Source: Oscheius sp. JU75
Lineage: Eukaryota; Nematoda; Chromadorea; Rhabditida; Rhabditidae
Reading direction: 5' to 3'
Assembly (NCBI GenBank): GCA_037178855.1
Contig: JASJZC010000004.1
Span: 1,860,001 to 1,924,000 of the forward strand
Length of the DNA: 64,000 nucleotides
Part shown: in pieces, positions 1 to 12,233 of the stretch
How positions within the stretch are numbered: position 1 is the first letter of the stretch
Layout: each line of letters begins with the position of its first letter
Made by a program: the position numbers and the translations under genes
Notes under the pieces: model-generated
Databases searched by the model: none
Seen by the model: the letters and a program-made list of their open reading frames with translations, nothing else
Told to the model about the DNA's origin: nothing

Positions 1-3000
1 TGAGAGACTTGTTTGAATGCACTGTAACAATATACCGTACAAGCTCCTAGTATCCGCCTAACATGCTCCACGCGACGGTTCACATGGATATTTTGGCAGG
101 GAGTAAACGATGGATAACTGACTTCTTCTGTCGCAGTACCTGAATCCATTGTCAGTGACAATCTGGATCAATACCTGAGAAATTGTCGTTACAAATTGGG
201 ATGAAGACTGGCATTTGCTCGGAATTGCAGAGACAGATGGCATTGATCTGGGAGCCTTCGATGATCAAAGCCATTGATACTTCTTCCCAGTCGGTACTTT
301 TGGTTACGAAGGCATTCCAAGTGGATTCGGTCTCACAAACATCGTCGATCCAAAATGAACGGATAAAGCTTTTTGCCCTTCGACTCGTTTTACATACAGG
401 GCTGGATACTGTAGGCGACCAGCTCTGGAAAGATGTTTTTAGGGAAAGAAGGGAACTCACTTCAATAGATCGTCTTGTTCTCTTCATCGAAACCACCGGA
501 GACTTTTCGAAACTCTCAAAAAGATCGGCGCTTAGATCGGCGCTACTTCCATCGGCTGTCATGCTGGCGACCGATACTGTTGATAGCCGGTTCGTCTTCT
601 TCGGCAGTTGAGTTTTCGGAATAATCAGTTGAGAAACGAGATCGAATGAGTCTTCAAGGGGTGCTGCCATCTGAGTAGTTCCTCGATTCACGAGTTCGAC
701 AGTTCGTTCGAAACTGTCAGCACACTGAGTGGCTTCGTGGGCTACCTTCAGCAGACTTGTCTCCAAATCGTCGATTTCGTTAGCTGAAACTATTCTGTAC
801 GGCATTTAAAAAGCGGCTACGTTGGTGGTCCATCGGCTCCGCTCCTTCGTCTGGAACACCGCCAACCTCGTTATCGTTGAGAGACATCTAAAGAAGCCGA
901 CTTTTAGAGAAATAGTACTTAACAAACCTCCATTATTGAGCTGCTGAAGATATCCAAAGCGCTGTCTTCGGCTATCTGTGAGCATGAGAAACTGATTCGA
1001 GGAGGTCGTTTCTGTCCAACTGGTGTCGAAGCCGTGTATCTCAACCAGCGATATCACAACACTAAATGAAGATACCTGTTGTTAGGACTACTTGTCGCTA
1101 CTTCTTCGTTGTTTACAAAATCCAATAGCGGCAATCGAATCATGCCAGATGCTGTTTGAGAGCCAGTAGGAGCCCAGCTGAGGTTAAGAGATCTTCTCTT
1201 TTCGGTACTTTCATTGATACAGCGTAAGACAGCAGGATGAACTTGTTGAGTCATCTTCTTTTGAGAAATTGGAAAAGCCACCTCGATACCAAGGTTTCTT
1301 AACCAAGTTTACTAATATATCAAAAATCCAACCTCATGATCTCACGAACTGCATCTCCTGCTCGTAGAAGAACAAGTCCGGCAGCTTCTAACAGAGTCAT
1401 TCGTTCTTCTCCAAACAGCCATTCCTGCTGATTTCCATCTCTTGCTTCACTGAAAAAAGACTAAAATCTCAGAGTCATATGTGTTGCTCTTGTTGCGTCA
1501 TCTGACCTATTAGTCCCGGCATCACACCTATTAGTCTACGCAATAATTACGATATTTCCAGCGTCGTCTCAAGGTGGCAGTCTTTCTTTACCTATTGCCA
1601 GCTCATCAGGGACATTACTTCAATTACCGTATTCAACAGCGTGTCCCATTCGCCTCATTAGACAGCGTCTTCCGATAGTCATTTCAATTGAGAGTCGACT
1701 GTCATTACAATTAATCTATCTCACCTCTCGAATGGAACGGCCAAGGAGAGTACGGTAGATACTTCGGCTATTGTAGACTGAGCCAATTGGGCTAATGAGG
1801 TGATTCCGTGGTCGTGGAAGACGCGTGCTCTGAAATATCATATTTTAGGAAGATACATCAAAAATCTACCTGCTACCGTCAATCCCTTCTACTCGAATGA
1901 GTTCTGTCAATTCTGCCTGAATTCCGAAAGCGAGTCGGGAAGCAAATCCTTCGAGAAGAGAGCGGAGGTACTGCCAGCCGAGACGATTACAGAAGGCGAC
2001 GATCATGGCTGAAAATGGGTTTCCCTATTTAGCTCAAATTGTTGACGAGTAACTGGCATTTAGTGGTACATTTGGTGACGACCATCTTCGCAACGAAGCC
2101 ACTTGGGGCAGACGATGGAGCCAATAGTTACAAGACCGCAGGCATAATTGACTCAATTCGGCCGACAAACAGCTAATCGGATGGCCTCGTTCACCATAAC
2201 CATTTCTCAACACATCCTAACTATTTTCAGATAACATAAACAGCAAATAGAACAAAGAAACGAACCTGCGTATGTAGCACTTTGTTGCTGTAGTGCTTGA
2301 AGTGATCCTCGGCAGATTTTGAACTTCTCGGCTACCTTCGTCAATGGAATCTCATTAATGACATCAAATAGAGCCAGAGCGGAGAAGAAACGAAGATGGA
2401 GCTGAGCTCTCTGTTCAAACTGAAACTTACACAAAAACCTGTAACTGCCGATCATCTGGTCGCGAATATTTTCCTCGAATTCGTCCAATTATGAAGCCCT
2501 CATTCGCTCCAACCATCTTCGAAATGCGCTTCTGATTAGAGTCGAGTTTATTGAAGATGGTTAGCAGATGATCCCAGTCACATCCTTGCCAAGCACTGCA
2601 GTTGATAGGTGTTACCTGGAATGGGTTCAAGCCAGACAGAGCACAGACCAGATACATCATGTGCAGTTCAGTGTCGATGGCCAGAGCGCGAGCAGCATTT
2701 TTGAGATCGGCGAAAACGAAGAGAGCAGCATCTGGTGGCAAGGAAGAAGCCAAAGCCGCTCGGCCCAACTGTGTTGCCGTCAAGGGAACGTCTGTAAATG
2801 AATCGGTCGAGAACAATTGTCTTTTCATGAGATTGGATGCGTGGGAGATCATCGCGTCGAAGCCGAACAGGCCCTTATACTGAGATTGAACAATGTTCGA
2901 TAATGGCTCACCTTCCGACTCTTCATTTTCTACATCCTCTTCCATGTCACAGCAGGAGATCAGTGCTTGGGAAGCGAGTTCGGAGATAGTCTGTTCGGGA

Positions 3001-6000
3001 GTCTGCTGTGGCGGATGGAGAAGTTGGGAAGTAAGTGAGACTACTGACGAAACATTTGTTGTAAGTCCACTACACACACTCTAAATTGGTTCTTTGTTAT
3101 GTCGTATTTAACAACAAACCTCAAGAATGACTTTTGAGGCATCTCTCTTATGGTTCCCAGCAGTTGGAGGTGTGTTCATGAGTCGCAGAGCGGTATCGAC
3201 TTCCGAGGGTTTGATGGTGACAATACTCTCTCCTGAAACAGAAATTAATGACCAATCAGCGGCACATCAAAAATGCTCGGCTGTCACAATTCTCATCCCA
3301 ATGATGCTTGACTCTGCTTGTCGCGCAATGTCCTCATCGCCTTTTTAGTGTCGCGGACGGAAATTAGCCAATGGGCCATCCAGACTCCGCCCTCTCCATG
3401 CCTCTAACGAGACTACAGTACACATTCTGGGATTCAGACCGCCTCTCTTTCTCATACTAATCCTCTTTACCGCCCTCTTCAGTTACAGCCAATTATTAGC
3501 AGTTTCCAGTCTCGAATGGCCATAGAAGACATGCAAGGCAACGGTCTGTCTGCAGCGCCGATGGGTCAGAGTTATCTTGGACAGCAGAAGATGAGCTTCG
3601 CGATCCACGACCTGCTCGGAATACAGGGTCTCCAGAACTCGTACTTCGGCCAAGGCTACTGCCCCCAGGGTTTCTTTCCTCAACAAGTAAGCTTACTTTT
3701 TATATGCATGTAGTAGTTTCAGAGCTTCACAATGGATATTGGTGGATGTGGGCCGTTTGACCGCTCCCTCTGTACCACCAATGACCCCCTGGGAATCAGC
3801 CAGAGTGAGTGACAATTCTTAGTGAAGTATAGAATGATTATAGGCGCGCTAGGCTATGGAGTGGGACAGCCGACTACAGTACCCCAAATGACCGAAGAAG
3901 TACCCCAAACTTCGAGTGGCGGAGGAAAGAGTAAAAGAAAGAAGAGAAGACACAGGTAGGTAGAATGCGTCCCTTTACAATGTGACAATATCCAGGACGA
4001 TCTTCACCCAGTATCAGATCGACGAGCTGGAAAAGGCCTTTCAAGATGCTCACTACCCGGATGTCTATGCCAGAGAAGTTCTTGCTGCGAAGACAGAACT
4101 TCAGGAAGACCGAATTCAAGTGAGTTTATCCGCGGTGTGAGGAGGCCTATTGGATACGAGTATTTCCGTCGCCGAAATCAGATTTACACTTCGGGAGTTG
4201 TCGTTGAGTTTAGGCTGACTGACCTCTTCTCGAAAGTTTATTAGCCCCGGCTCTCGAACACTGTCCTAATTAGGCTTTTTAAAAAAAAAAGTTAATTAGC
4301 TGCGGGTCTCCACAGAGAATACTTTCAGGTCTGGTTCCAGAACAGAAGGGCCAAATGGCGCAAGACGGAGAAGACGTGGGGAAAGAGCACAATCATGGCT
4401 GGTTTGCAGCTAACTGGCTTCACAAAAAAACAAATAAATTCAGAATATGGTCTCTACGGGGCAATGGTCCGTCATTCCCTGCCCCTACCGGAAACTATCA
4501 CAAAGACAGCAGCCGAGACAGACGACCCGCAACACAGTGCTGCTCCTTGGCTATTAGGTAGGATTTTAGTGATTGGTCGACAAGCATATTCCCAAGCGTC
4601 TCGAATGTGTTCCAATTAGATAGGACAATTAGTCACATCCCGAGCTGCCTGGCAGCAGTCATGTTTGCTTCCACTGTTACGCCATCAACATTGCACTTAT
4701 CTAATTACATCCAGCAGCCAATATGGCCCCTTTTGTAGGTATGCACAAGAAAAGTCTTGAAGCTGCCGCTCATTTGGAACAAGTTGAGAAGACTTGTGGC
4801 AACAGCGACGACGACTCGGAAGAGGAGGCTCGCAGTCACTACCCTCAACCTTCGGCTCTCAAAATGGTATAGTTTTTGAAGGAGATCCAAGTCAAACTGT
4901 TTAGATACATCCAATCGACCAAAAGCCGCTCTCCTCTTTTCTTCTCCCGACTAATCCGAAGTTGTATCAGGAATAACTTTCTCCCCCTAATTGTGATCAC
5001 TTTCCCTCAATAAACTGACAGTGTACTGTAACCAATTACGTCGAGTGGAACCATAGAAAAGAACCGCCGTCGGCTTGGAAGTAGGGCGGTTAAGAGGCGC
5101 GCGCGAAACACTCAATTAGAGCTAATCTGTCGCTTACAGAAACTAACCATGCTCGACAAAACCCATGCGACCAGCTCTGCCCGACATCTGACGGTAGCTC
5201 ATACTGTTCAAAGAGGCTGGTCCACGAATTTGAGCCTTGATAATAACTAGAGCAGCTGGTAAGTTGACCCCTGAAATAATTTGATTCGTAGGCATTTCAT
5301 AGGTTGGCTACCAGACGAGAGGGTTGAGGTTGCCACTAGAGCGAAAATGGTCCTCTCCCGAAATGCCTTCTCCACACATTCTCGTTCCTCCGCAGTCAGG
5401 CCTGAACAATTTCCGTTCCAGAGGCAAAAAAAAAGGAACCAGCATGATGATAGGCAACTCCTCGTGGCAACGTCTTGGCTAAACTGGTGTCCAGCTGCTT
5501 ACAGCTCATTTCCAGCATCGTCTTCAGCTCGAACAGTTGTCCCTGGACGAGAAAATCTTCGTTTCCTCCCTCCTTCAGCTCTTGATCCATTATTCTCGCC
5601 ACATCCATTGCCACCCTTTCCACCTCGGCTTTTGACGAGCAGAAAACGAGAGTCGGCTTTCGTGCCAGTACAGATTCCACGCAAAACCTGAGATTAACTT
5701 TAAAAAAATCAAACAGAAGAAAAATACCCGATGGTACAATCCAAATCTCCTGGATATCGGAATCTGGCATTTAGGCGGCGTATTTCTCTTCTCCCCTCGA
5801 CATCATAGACCACTCCATCTGTAGAATAGCATTGTTGGAGTCCTACTGGGCGAAAGTCAGTTTCGTACACCTTAACTCTTGGAATCAGCGAAAGGAAAAC
5901 GAAAACACGTACTTGTGCCTGCAGCCATTCACCGATCTGTTGAACTTTTGGCAGTGTTGCACTCATTCCGACTATCTCTATCCAATTGCCTGATTTATTC

Positions 6001-6790
6001 GTACTGTTGTAGTAGTTCAGCTTGGCCAGAAGAGCTTCGAGTGTTGGTCCGCGAGACTGATCCAGTACCATGTGCAATTCGTCGATGATGACCATTCCTG
6101 AATTAAGTTCTTCTCGAACAAACACAAAGAAACGAACCATATTCATGAAGAGATTTGTCACAAATGGCATGGCTGACCAGACTGTTCGCCTTCTCAAATG
6201 TACAAACTGCTGCCGTCCATTCTCTAAAATTTTTTTTCGTGGAAATGGAAGGAAAAAAAGATGACCTGGTTGGAGCCGAGCTTGGTCCAATGTAGCCAGC
6301 TACTTGGATATCCACGCGTCTCCACAATTTCTTAAACAAGACTTTTTTTCAAATGAATTTAGGTAAAGAACCTGAATAAAAGACAACTTTTCCTTGGCTA
6401 CGGCAATGTATGGAAAGACGAAAAGAACCCGTTTTCCTTTCAGAGCAACTCGGAGACCTAAACCCTTTGTGAAAATGGTAATCAAAGTCGAATTACCAAG
6501 AACTTCTGCCACAAGACTCTTTCCAGCACTGGTTGGAGCACAAAAAACGAGATTTCGAGTATTTTTAATGGAAATGAGATGAGCTTGCCATTCGAACAGC
6601 GAGGAAAGACTCTGAATTTCGCAATTTTTTGCATGAACGATGTTCGTGCAACCTTTTCTTCGTAACCGTCGACAATTTCCGAAGGAACCCACGGCGGGAA
6701 TGAAGTTTGGATGCTCATTACATCCTCTGACTCAAAAGTTACCCGGATGAGCAAGAATCCGTAAAATATGCGTATGTCGATGGGAAACAT
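1..6790 (-). CDS. polq: DNA polymerase theta (POLQ), helicase and start of polymerase part; runs off left edge
   Basis: Multi-exon gene for the helicase-polymerase of theta-mediated end joining. In gene order I can read FEWQ and the Walker A motif APTSAGKS (about 6520-6600), the DEAH-like box DELH (about 6075), GMSATLP (about 5960), [11 protein letters not shown] (about 5400), TLSSGVNLPA and the motif VI sequence [10 protein letters not shown] (about 5170). Downstream exons match the POLQ-specific helical region: [42 protein letters not shown] and ARVFHDHGI. After a short, poorly conserved linker (about 250-280 residues) comes the beginning of the exonuclease-like domain of the polymerase half, and the window then ends. 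Introns are 35-45 nt, except one of 1.9 kb (3233-5147) that holds a homeobox gene on the other strand. The start at 6790 is uncertain; Met at 6718 is an alternative. HELQ was considered, but the region after the helicase fits POLQ. Confidence 0.9.
3233..5147 (-). other. Large POLQ intron hosting the vsx gene
   Basis: The donor follows the codons for GFVEH (motif VI exon). The acceptor TTTCAG precedes the exon reading [12 protein letters not shown]. At 1915 nt it is about 40 times longer than the other introns of the gene. The size is explained by the nested antisense vsx gene (3516-4872) and its flanks. Confidence 0.85.
3516..4872 (+). CDS. vsx: Vsx/Chx10-type paired-like homeobox transcription factor (CEH-10 family)
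   Basis: Complete gene lying wholly inside a POLQ intron on the opposite strand. The N-terminus has the octapeptide-like FAIHDLLGI, a repressor motif of the family. The homeodomain begins after KRKKRRHR and contains [32 protein letters not shown] and the recognition helix [12 protein letters not shown]. It is followed directly by the CVC-domain signatures [19 protein letters not shown] and [15 protein letters not shown], which only Vsx proteins carry. The protein ends with an acidic stretch (SDDDSEEE) and a stop at 4870-4872. Introns fall at about 3688, 3806, 3955, 4120-4328, 4399 and 4560. In other animals Vsx/CEH-10 specifies photoreceptor-circuit and interneuron fates. The start at 3516 follows a TTTCCAG acceptor-like sequence, so the mRNA may be trans-spliced. 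Confidence 0.95.
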
Positions 6791-6935
6791 GCTTCAACAG
6801 ACGGTGGAAGGTAAAATTTGTTTTATGTAAAGATCGGACAATCAATATGATACACAAGAATCACTAGATGACCAAGAAAATAAGTACCGGCAGATTGTAC
6901 GAATCACAAGTGGATCTGGGGAAGGCAGATGGGAT

Positions 6936-9900
6936 CTAGGGGATGGCTCCTAGCGTGACATCGTGATTAGATCGAACTTTGAGAGGCGGAGCGTCAGATC
7001 GTGCCTGAAACTGGTTCATAAGACAATATTCGAAAGAAACTACTTACCTCTCTCCCGGCCTGTCTTTTGGGGGCTTCGCCTTTGACAAAAGTGCTGTTTA
7101 GTAATTCATCCTCCTCGGAACTAATGACCATAGTCGTGTTTAAATTCTGAAAGATGACTATATTGCGAAATCCCCATACAATTATACCTCAAGAGAACTG
7201 GAAGGCTCTGAATGGGTCGTCCTTTTCTTTGCATCTGGATCGACAATTGGGGAGATATTAGGGTTAGAACTAAATAAAATATTTTAGGTCATGATGCAAA
7301 CAAACGCTGGCTTCGACTTTCTCTTAGTTGGAGGGTACCTGATCGCCTGCGGTGTTCCTTCAATATATCTTTCGCTGTTCACCACTCTGCCATAGAATGT
7401 AGGCTTCTTCTGTCTTCTCTGCAATTAGGAAATGAAACAAATGCGTTTTATCCAAACATGCCTTGGCGGGAAGCTCTTCTTCCAACTCCTCTCGGATGGG
7501 ATCCGTCTCCTCTTCCAACTTCTCCAAGAATCCTTGAAGAGCCTCGACCACTTCATGACCACCATCCTCTGTAGCTTGTTCTTCTACTCTGCGGGTAAGT
7601 ACAGTAAGCTGAAAATAGAAAATTGAAGCCATATTAAAGAGATCTACCTCAGTTCTGAACTGCTGCGAGTAGCTGTCTACCTCCTTTGAGAATTCCTCGA
7701 CCTTGTCGTGATAAGCCTTTTCCTTCTTGCTAGCCTCGGATTTAACTGACTGAATTAGCTGGAGCTGGTCATTATAGAGGTCCTTCAGCCTGCCCCGTTC
7801 TTCGAAAAACTCCGACAGCTGAACAAATGTTTGTATTCTACGGGATGAACCACACCAACCATATCGAACATAATCTTGATGATCTCGCTGTCCTTTCCTG
7901 TTTTTTGAAGAGTCTTCTGACGTTCGTCGGCGGCGGCCACATCGTCGAATTCCGATTGCTGATCACGCAGAGTTTGAAGCTGGGCATTCCTACAAATGGC
8001 AAGTTTTAGTGCAGAAAAAAGGAAACTACGCGATATTCAGCTGTTGCTGGGCATCTTCCATCTCCTTTTCGTGATCTACAATCTCCAGAAGAATTTCATC
8101 AGACGGATCATCAATATTCCGGAGCTTGTCGAGAATCTTCTCCTCATTCTTGATGATGGCCATCGCGTTGGTTCGCGTCTCCGTCAGCGTCTTACTTAAT
8201 CGAGCAGTTCCGAGGTAGCCAGAAAGAAGTTCGAGTTCATGCAGCAGGTATCTCTGAAAAGCTTGTACGAAAAAGAAACAAATACTACAAGCCTTGATTT
8301 GACCAGCTTGATCTTTTCCTTCGCCAATCAGAGGACTTTTCTTGGCCTTCGTAGCAGTGAATCTCTTCACAGCTTTTTGAGACGTTTCCAGTTTCTGCCG
8401 CAGCACCTCGATCTGCTTCTTCTGGGCAAGATTCTCCTTTATATGAGCCAGTTCCTTCTTCCTTTCTTGAGCCCTCAACTGATTCAGCTGTCGTTCGGTA
8501 TTGATTTTGAGAGCGCGGAACTTCTCATTTTCCTCTTTGACCGACTTCTGCAGTTTGACACGGTTCTGCTTCAGCTCAAGAATTTCTCCATCCATCTTTT
8601 TGATTTTTTGTTCGCATTCCAGCTTCTGCTTTTCCAACTTCTTGTGATCGTTGAGCTGTTTCTTCAACTTCATCATCTGCTGCTCAAGCTCCTTCACGCG
8701 TTGCCGTCTCTCTTCAGCCAATCTAGAATTCGCTATAAGACAGATTAAAATAGTTGCCAACTTTCCAGTAGTAGTGTTTTTCTTCAGATCCCTGACAAGC
8801 CTATCACGTTCTGCCTCAAGCGTTTCGACCTTTTCGAAAAGCTTCGACTTTTCCTTTTCATACTTCTTGAAGGCTTCAAGGTCGTTTTTGGTCCTTTCTC
8901 GAAGGTCGTCTCTGGACTTGATTTCGATGGCATTGGTGATCAGCTCCTGATCCAACTGGGAAACTCTGGCGACATATCTGAACACATATAAGTACCCAAC
9001 AAACAGAAGTGAGCATACTCAGTGTTTGCTTCGATAGCGTCCGCGTTATCGTCTTGATCAATCTCGATTAGCTCGAAGATGGAGATGTCAGTTGTTTCGC
9101 CTTCTTCTGCACTGAGAAGCTGTTGGATCTGCTTCAGCCTTTCTTCTGGATTATCACCATCTTGAGCACGCGGATCAGTCTTTTCTTTGATCTCCTTTAT
9201 CGTCTCAGAAAGTTTGCTCAACTTTCCTTCCAGATTCGCCTAAAAAGACTATGTGCAAATAAGAGTGCCGAACCAATCTTGGCCAGATAGAGCTTAGCTT
9301 GTTTTGTTTGTAGGGCCTTATTCTCGGCCATCAGAGCTTCCGTTGCCACTTTTTTTGTAGGAGGTTCATAATCGCATGCAAAGTCTCCACGCTCTGCCAG
9401 CTGCTGCTCAAGCTGACGAATCTGGAAACCAGAAATCAAAAGAAACTGCCAAGATAGTACCTTTTCAGTCAGCTGTTTGAGAGCAGCGGCTTGTCCGACG
9501 TCCTGGTTTACGATGGGCTTATTCTTAATCTTCTTGGCTCTGTCGGCGTAGCGAAGTGTGCTGAGCGTCTCCTCGGAGTTAGTGTCAGCTGGAGATATAC
9601 AGGCGATCATCACAGTGTAGGAGTTTCCGCCGAGCGAGTCTGAATTGATAACTTATGCGGAAACGAAAGTAAGCAACCTTGAAGTAACCGTGTGATCTTT
9701 GAATCTCGATAAGGAATATGCTTAGGTCCGCCAGATTCAGAAAGAGCCGAAATCACATTACCCAGGGCCAGCAGCCCTTCGTTGATCTTGATCCCTTCGT
9801 TTTTTCTAATTCCCTCAGCTTGTGTCTTCTTGAGTCGCTCAGAGCCGGCTAGATCAACGAGATGCAACTTTGACTGAAACGCCGTGTCTCTAAAAATATA

Positions 9901-10712
9901 ACATATAACATTGATGAACACGATTACGTTTCACTCATTGCCGCCTTTTCCACAACGACGGTGAAAATTGCATGGCTGCGACTGCTCTGGGCATTCATTG
10001 CCGTTTCACCCTTGCTTCTAAGTTGTCCTCCAATTTCAAGCTGATTCATCGTAGCCGCCAAGTTTTTGACAGGATTCCGAGCTAATCCTTGAACGATGAC
10101 TGCTCCATTCTGCTCCCGAACTTGGAGATCCTTTGCAGACGATAAGAGATCATTGACTTTTTCATCGTAAATTTCAAGCATGGATACGTACACCTGCAAA
10201 TTGAAATTGATGAGAAGAAGCAAAACACTCACTTGAAATGCGTTCGGGTGTTCAGACGAGGTAATGGAGCTGAACAGCTGCTCCACAAGTCGTGGAATGA
10301 TTCCTCGATTGTCACTTGACATGCTCTCCGTCGTTTCTTCAGTTCCCATTGTATGTGTCTTACCGCTTCCCTGGAAAAGTAATATAAAACCATCAAGGTC
10401 GTTACCGTTTGTCCATAAGCCAAAATAGTGCAATTGAATCCGTTCATAATCTTGTCAACCAGAGACTGAGTAGTGTTTTCGAACGTGAGTTTTTGGGATG
10501 TGCTTGGATCCATAACCTTATCGAACGTGAACGGCTTGGTTCCTATCACGATCTGAATCAAAAGTAATGTAATAGAGTAACCTAAAGCTTACTTGATTTG
10601 TGTCCTTGTAGAAAGTGAGGCACGGTTGGGCATGCTCGTTTGTCTCTCGTTCGTTGAACGGTCGACATCTCACATACACCTTGACCGGAATCACACCTGG
10701 TGGAGGTCCCAT
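6936..10712 (-). CDS. Kinesin-4-like N-terminal motor protein (KIF4/KIF21 type)
   Basis: Microtubule plus-end motor of roughly 1,000 residues over about a dozen exons. The N-terminal motor domain starts [12 protein letters not shown]. It has the P-loop AYGQTGSGKTHT (the intron falls inside the motif), switch [10 protein letters not shown], switch [12 protein letters not shown] and the neck-linker region [15 protein letters not shown], which is typical of kinesin-4. A long coiled coil follows (about 9560-7400), rich in E, K, L and Q. The tail is low-complexity and ends near VTLGAIP. I see neither the cysteine-rich domain of KIF4 nor the WD40 repeats of KIF21, so the subgroup is open. It is divergent from SRP9 (about 200 bp between starts). 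POLQ starts 146 bp downstream on the same strand. Confidence 0.88.
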
Positions 10713-10909
10713 ACTGAAAACTTATGTTGAGGCTGAAGGAAAACGGAGGTAAATGACGTGAAAAGTAAACGTGAAATCGAAAAATTATAGTTCCCGCCGA
10801 CATCTGGAAAAGGATGCGCGCGTTGCAACCCGTTTGCCGCACGTTTTTCAACACGCATTCGGGTAAGAACAGTCGCTGTTTCGTGCTAACCACATTGCTT
10901 TACTAGCAA

Positions 10910-11185
10910 ATGCCGTACTTTAATGATTTCAACGAGTTCGCCAAAAATGTTGAGCGTCTTCAAGCACACAGTCCAAAAACCTGCCGGTGAGTTACTTCGC
11001 CTATGACAAAAGCTACTTTCTCCAGATTTGTGACCAAATATAACCATCGTGATGGATTCCTTGTTATAAAGATGACCAACGATGAAGTTTGTCTACAGTT
11101 TCGAACCACCCAGCTTCAGGATCTCAAAAAGCTAGAAAAACTATCGGCCACTGTTCTGAGAAACACATTTCCAACACCCCAATAA
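10910..11185 (+). CDS. srp9: Signal recognition particle 9 kDa protein
   Basis: Two exons with a 39-nt intron (10987-11025) encode about 78 residues. The N-terminus MPYFNDFNEFAKNVERL and the core VTKYNHRDGFLVIKMTND and LEKLSATVLR match the SRP9 alpha-beta-beta-beta-alpha fold in length and order. SRP9 pairs with SRP14 on the Alu domain of the SRP RNA and mediates elongation arrest during signal-peptide recognition. The start is the first ATG and fits the family N-terminus. The stop is TAA at 11183-11185. Confidence 0.88.
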
Positions 11186-12233
11186 ACTATTGTAACAACG
11201 GGTATGAATATCAAGAAAGTACAAAGGAAGTTAGATGAAAACGCAGTGCAAAACATGCAAAGGCCTTTTCAATTGCGGTCGCAATCGCTGCAAGACCCGA
11301 AGTACGCAATGTACGTAAAAGAGCTGCATTTTTGTTGAGACTCACAATTCGCAATACTTGTCAAGTCTTGTCAGATCTTGTCTAGAAGTCGCTTGGCTTT
11401 TGAATCTATTTGGTCACCAGTACTTCAGATGTCGGGACGTCTCCTACTGGTTCTCATGTCAGGTATTTCTACTTTCTCCAAAGAGTTAAGCTATTTTCGC
11501 TCACCTTTCTCTCGCTCTCAGCCCTACTTTCCCAAAACTTTTACTCCACTTTGGCACAGACTTTCATCTTTCGCTCTCACCTCGAATGGGATCTGGTACA
11601 CCCGAACAACAGATCGGAGAACTTCAGTCTCTTTTAGTCTAAGGGCCAAATGGTTATGTTCTCTTCGGGGGACTCAAACTAGGTATTAGAGGCCGAGGTG
11701 ATGTCGAGGTGGGTAGAAATTCTAAAACATGGCTCAAAATGATTTTAAAGAGACAGTAGTTATGTGGTCCTATCTCCGCTTTCAGATTCTGGTAGCCCTC
11801 GATATCACCTCTGTCTCTATCTGTTGCTAGGAATCGCTGACGATCAAACTATCTGCTGTTGAATGATTGAGAGTCACGTGAGGTTATGGAAGCCGAGAAC
11901 TATTAAGGTATCCATTTAGATTAGCTAAATCACCGGTAGGTTTTTTTTGACTGTGTACTTGAAGGCGCTCAACATTCTTGGCGAACTCGTTGAAACAATT
12001 AAGATTGCGACCATAATTCGACCAACCTTTAAGATTTCCACTAGTCAAAAATTATACCATTGGTGTAACGGACTCTCACGGAACTGAATTACGGAAATGA
12101 GAACTATGATCCAACCGCAATCTTCTAGTGCAACGCTCACCGTGTCTTTCTATTCATTTATTTACGTTGATGAAGAAGACAAAAATAAAAACAAGTAAGA
12201 ACAATAACAACTAGTACAGTCTATAAGTGGAAA
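11186..12233. other. Intergenic region between srp9 and rnf216 (tail to tail)
   Basis: No recognisable gene. A 44-codon plus-strand frame at 11204-11338 (starts MNIKKVQRKLDENAV) and a longer one at 11378-11689 are open but resemble nothing I know and have no clear splice partner. The rest has frequent stops and is weakly AT-rich. Confidence 0.4.

Noticed and set aside
183-611. 142-codon plus-strand frame
   Set aside because: It overlaps antisense with POLQ exons that match the family and are spliced in frame; its own product resembles nothing.
5281-5691. 136-codon plus-strand frame
   Set aside because: Shadow of POLQ helicase exons on the opposite strand.
1-6790. Calling the helicase gene HELQ
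   Set aside because: The post-helicase block ([12 protein letters not shown] through CNRLGW and ARVFHDHG), plus a start of exonuclease-like sequence, fits POLQ; HELQ lacks the polymerase half.
8239-8950. Long leucine/phenylalanine-rich plus-strand frames
   Set aside because: Antisense of the kinesin coiled coil; the composition is what the complement of E/K/L/Q codons produces.
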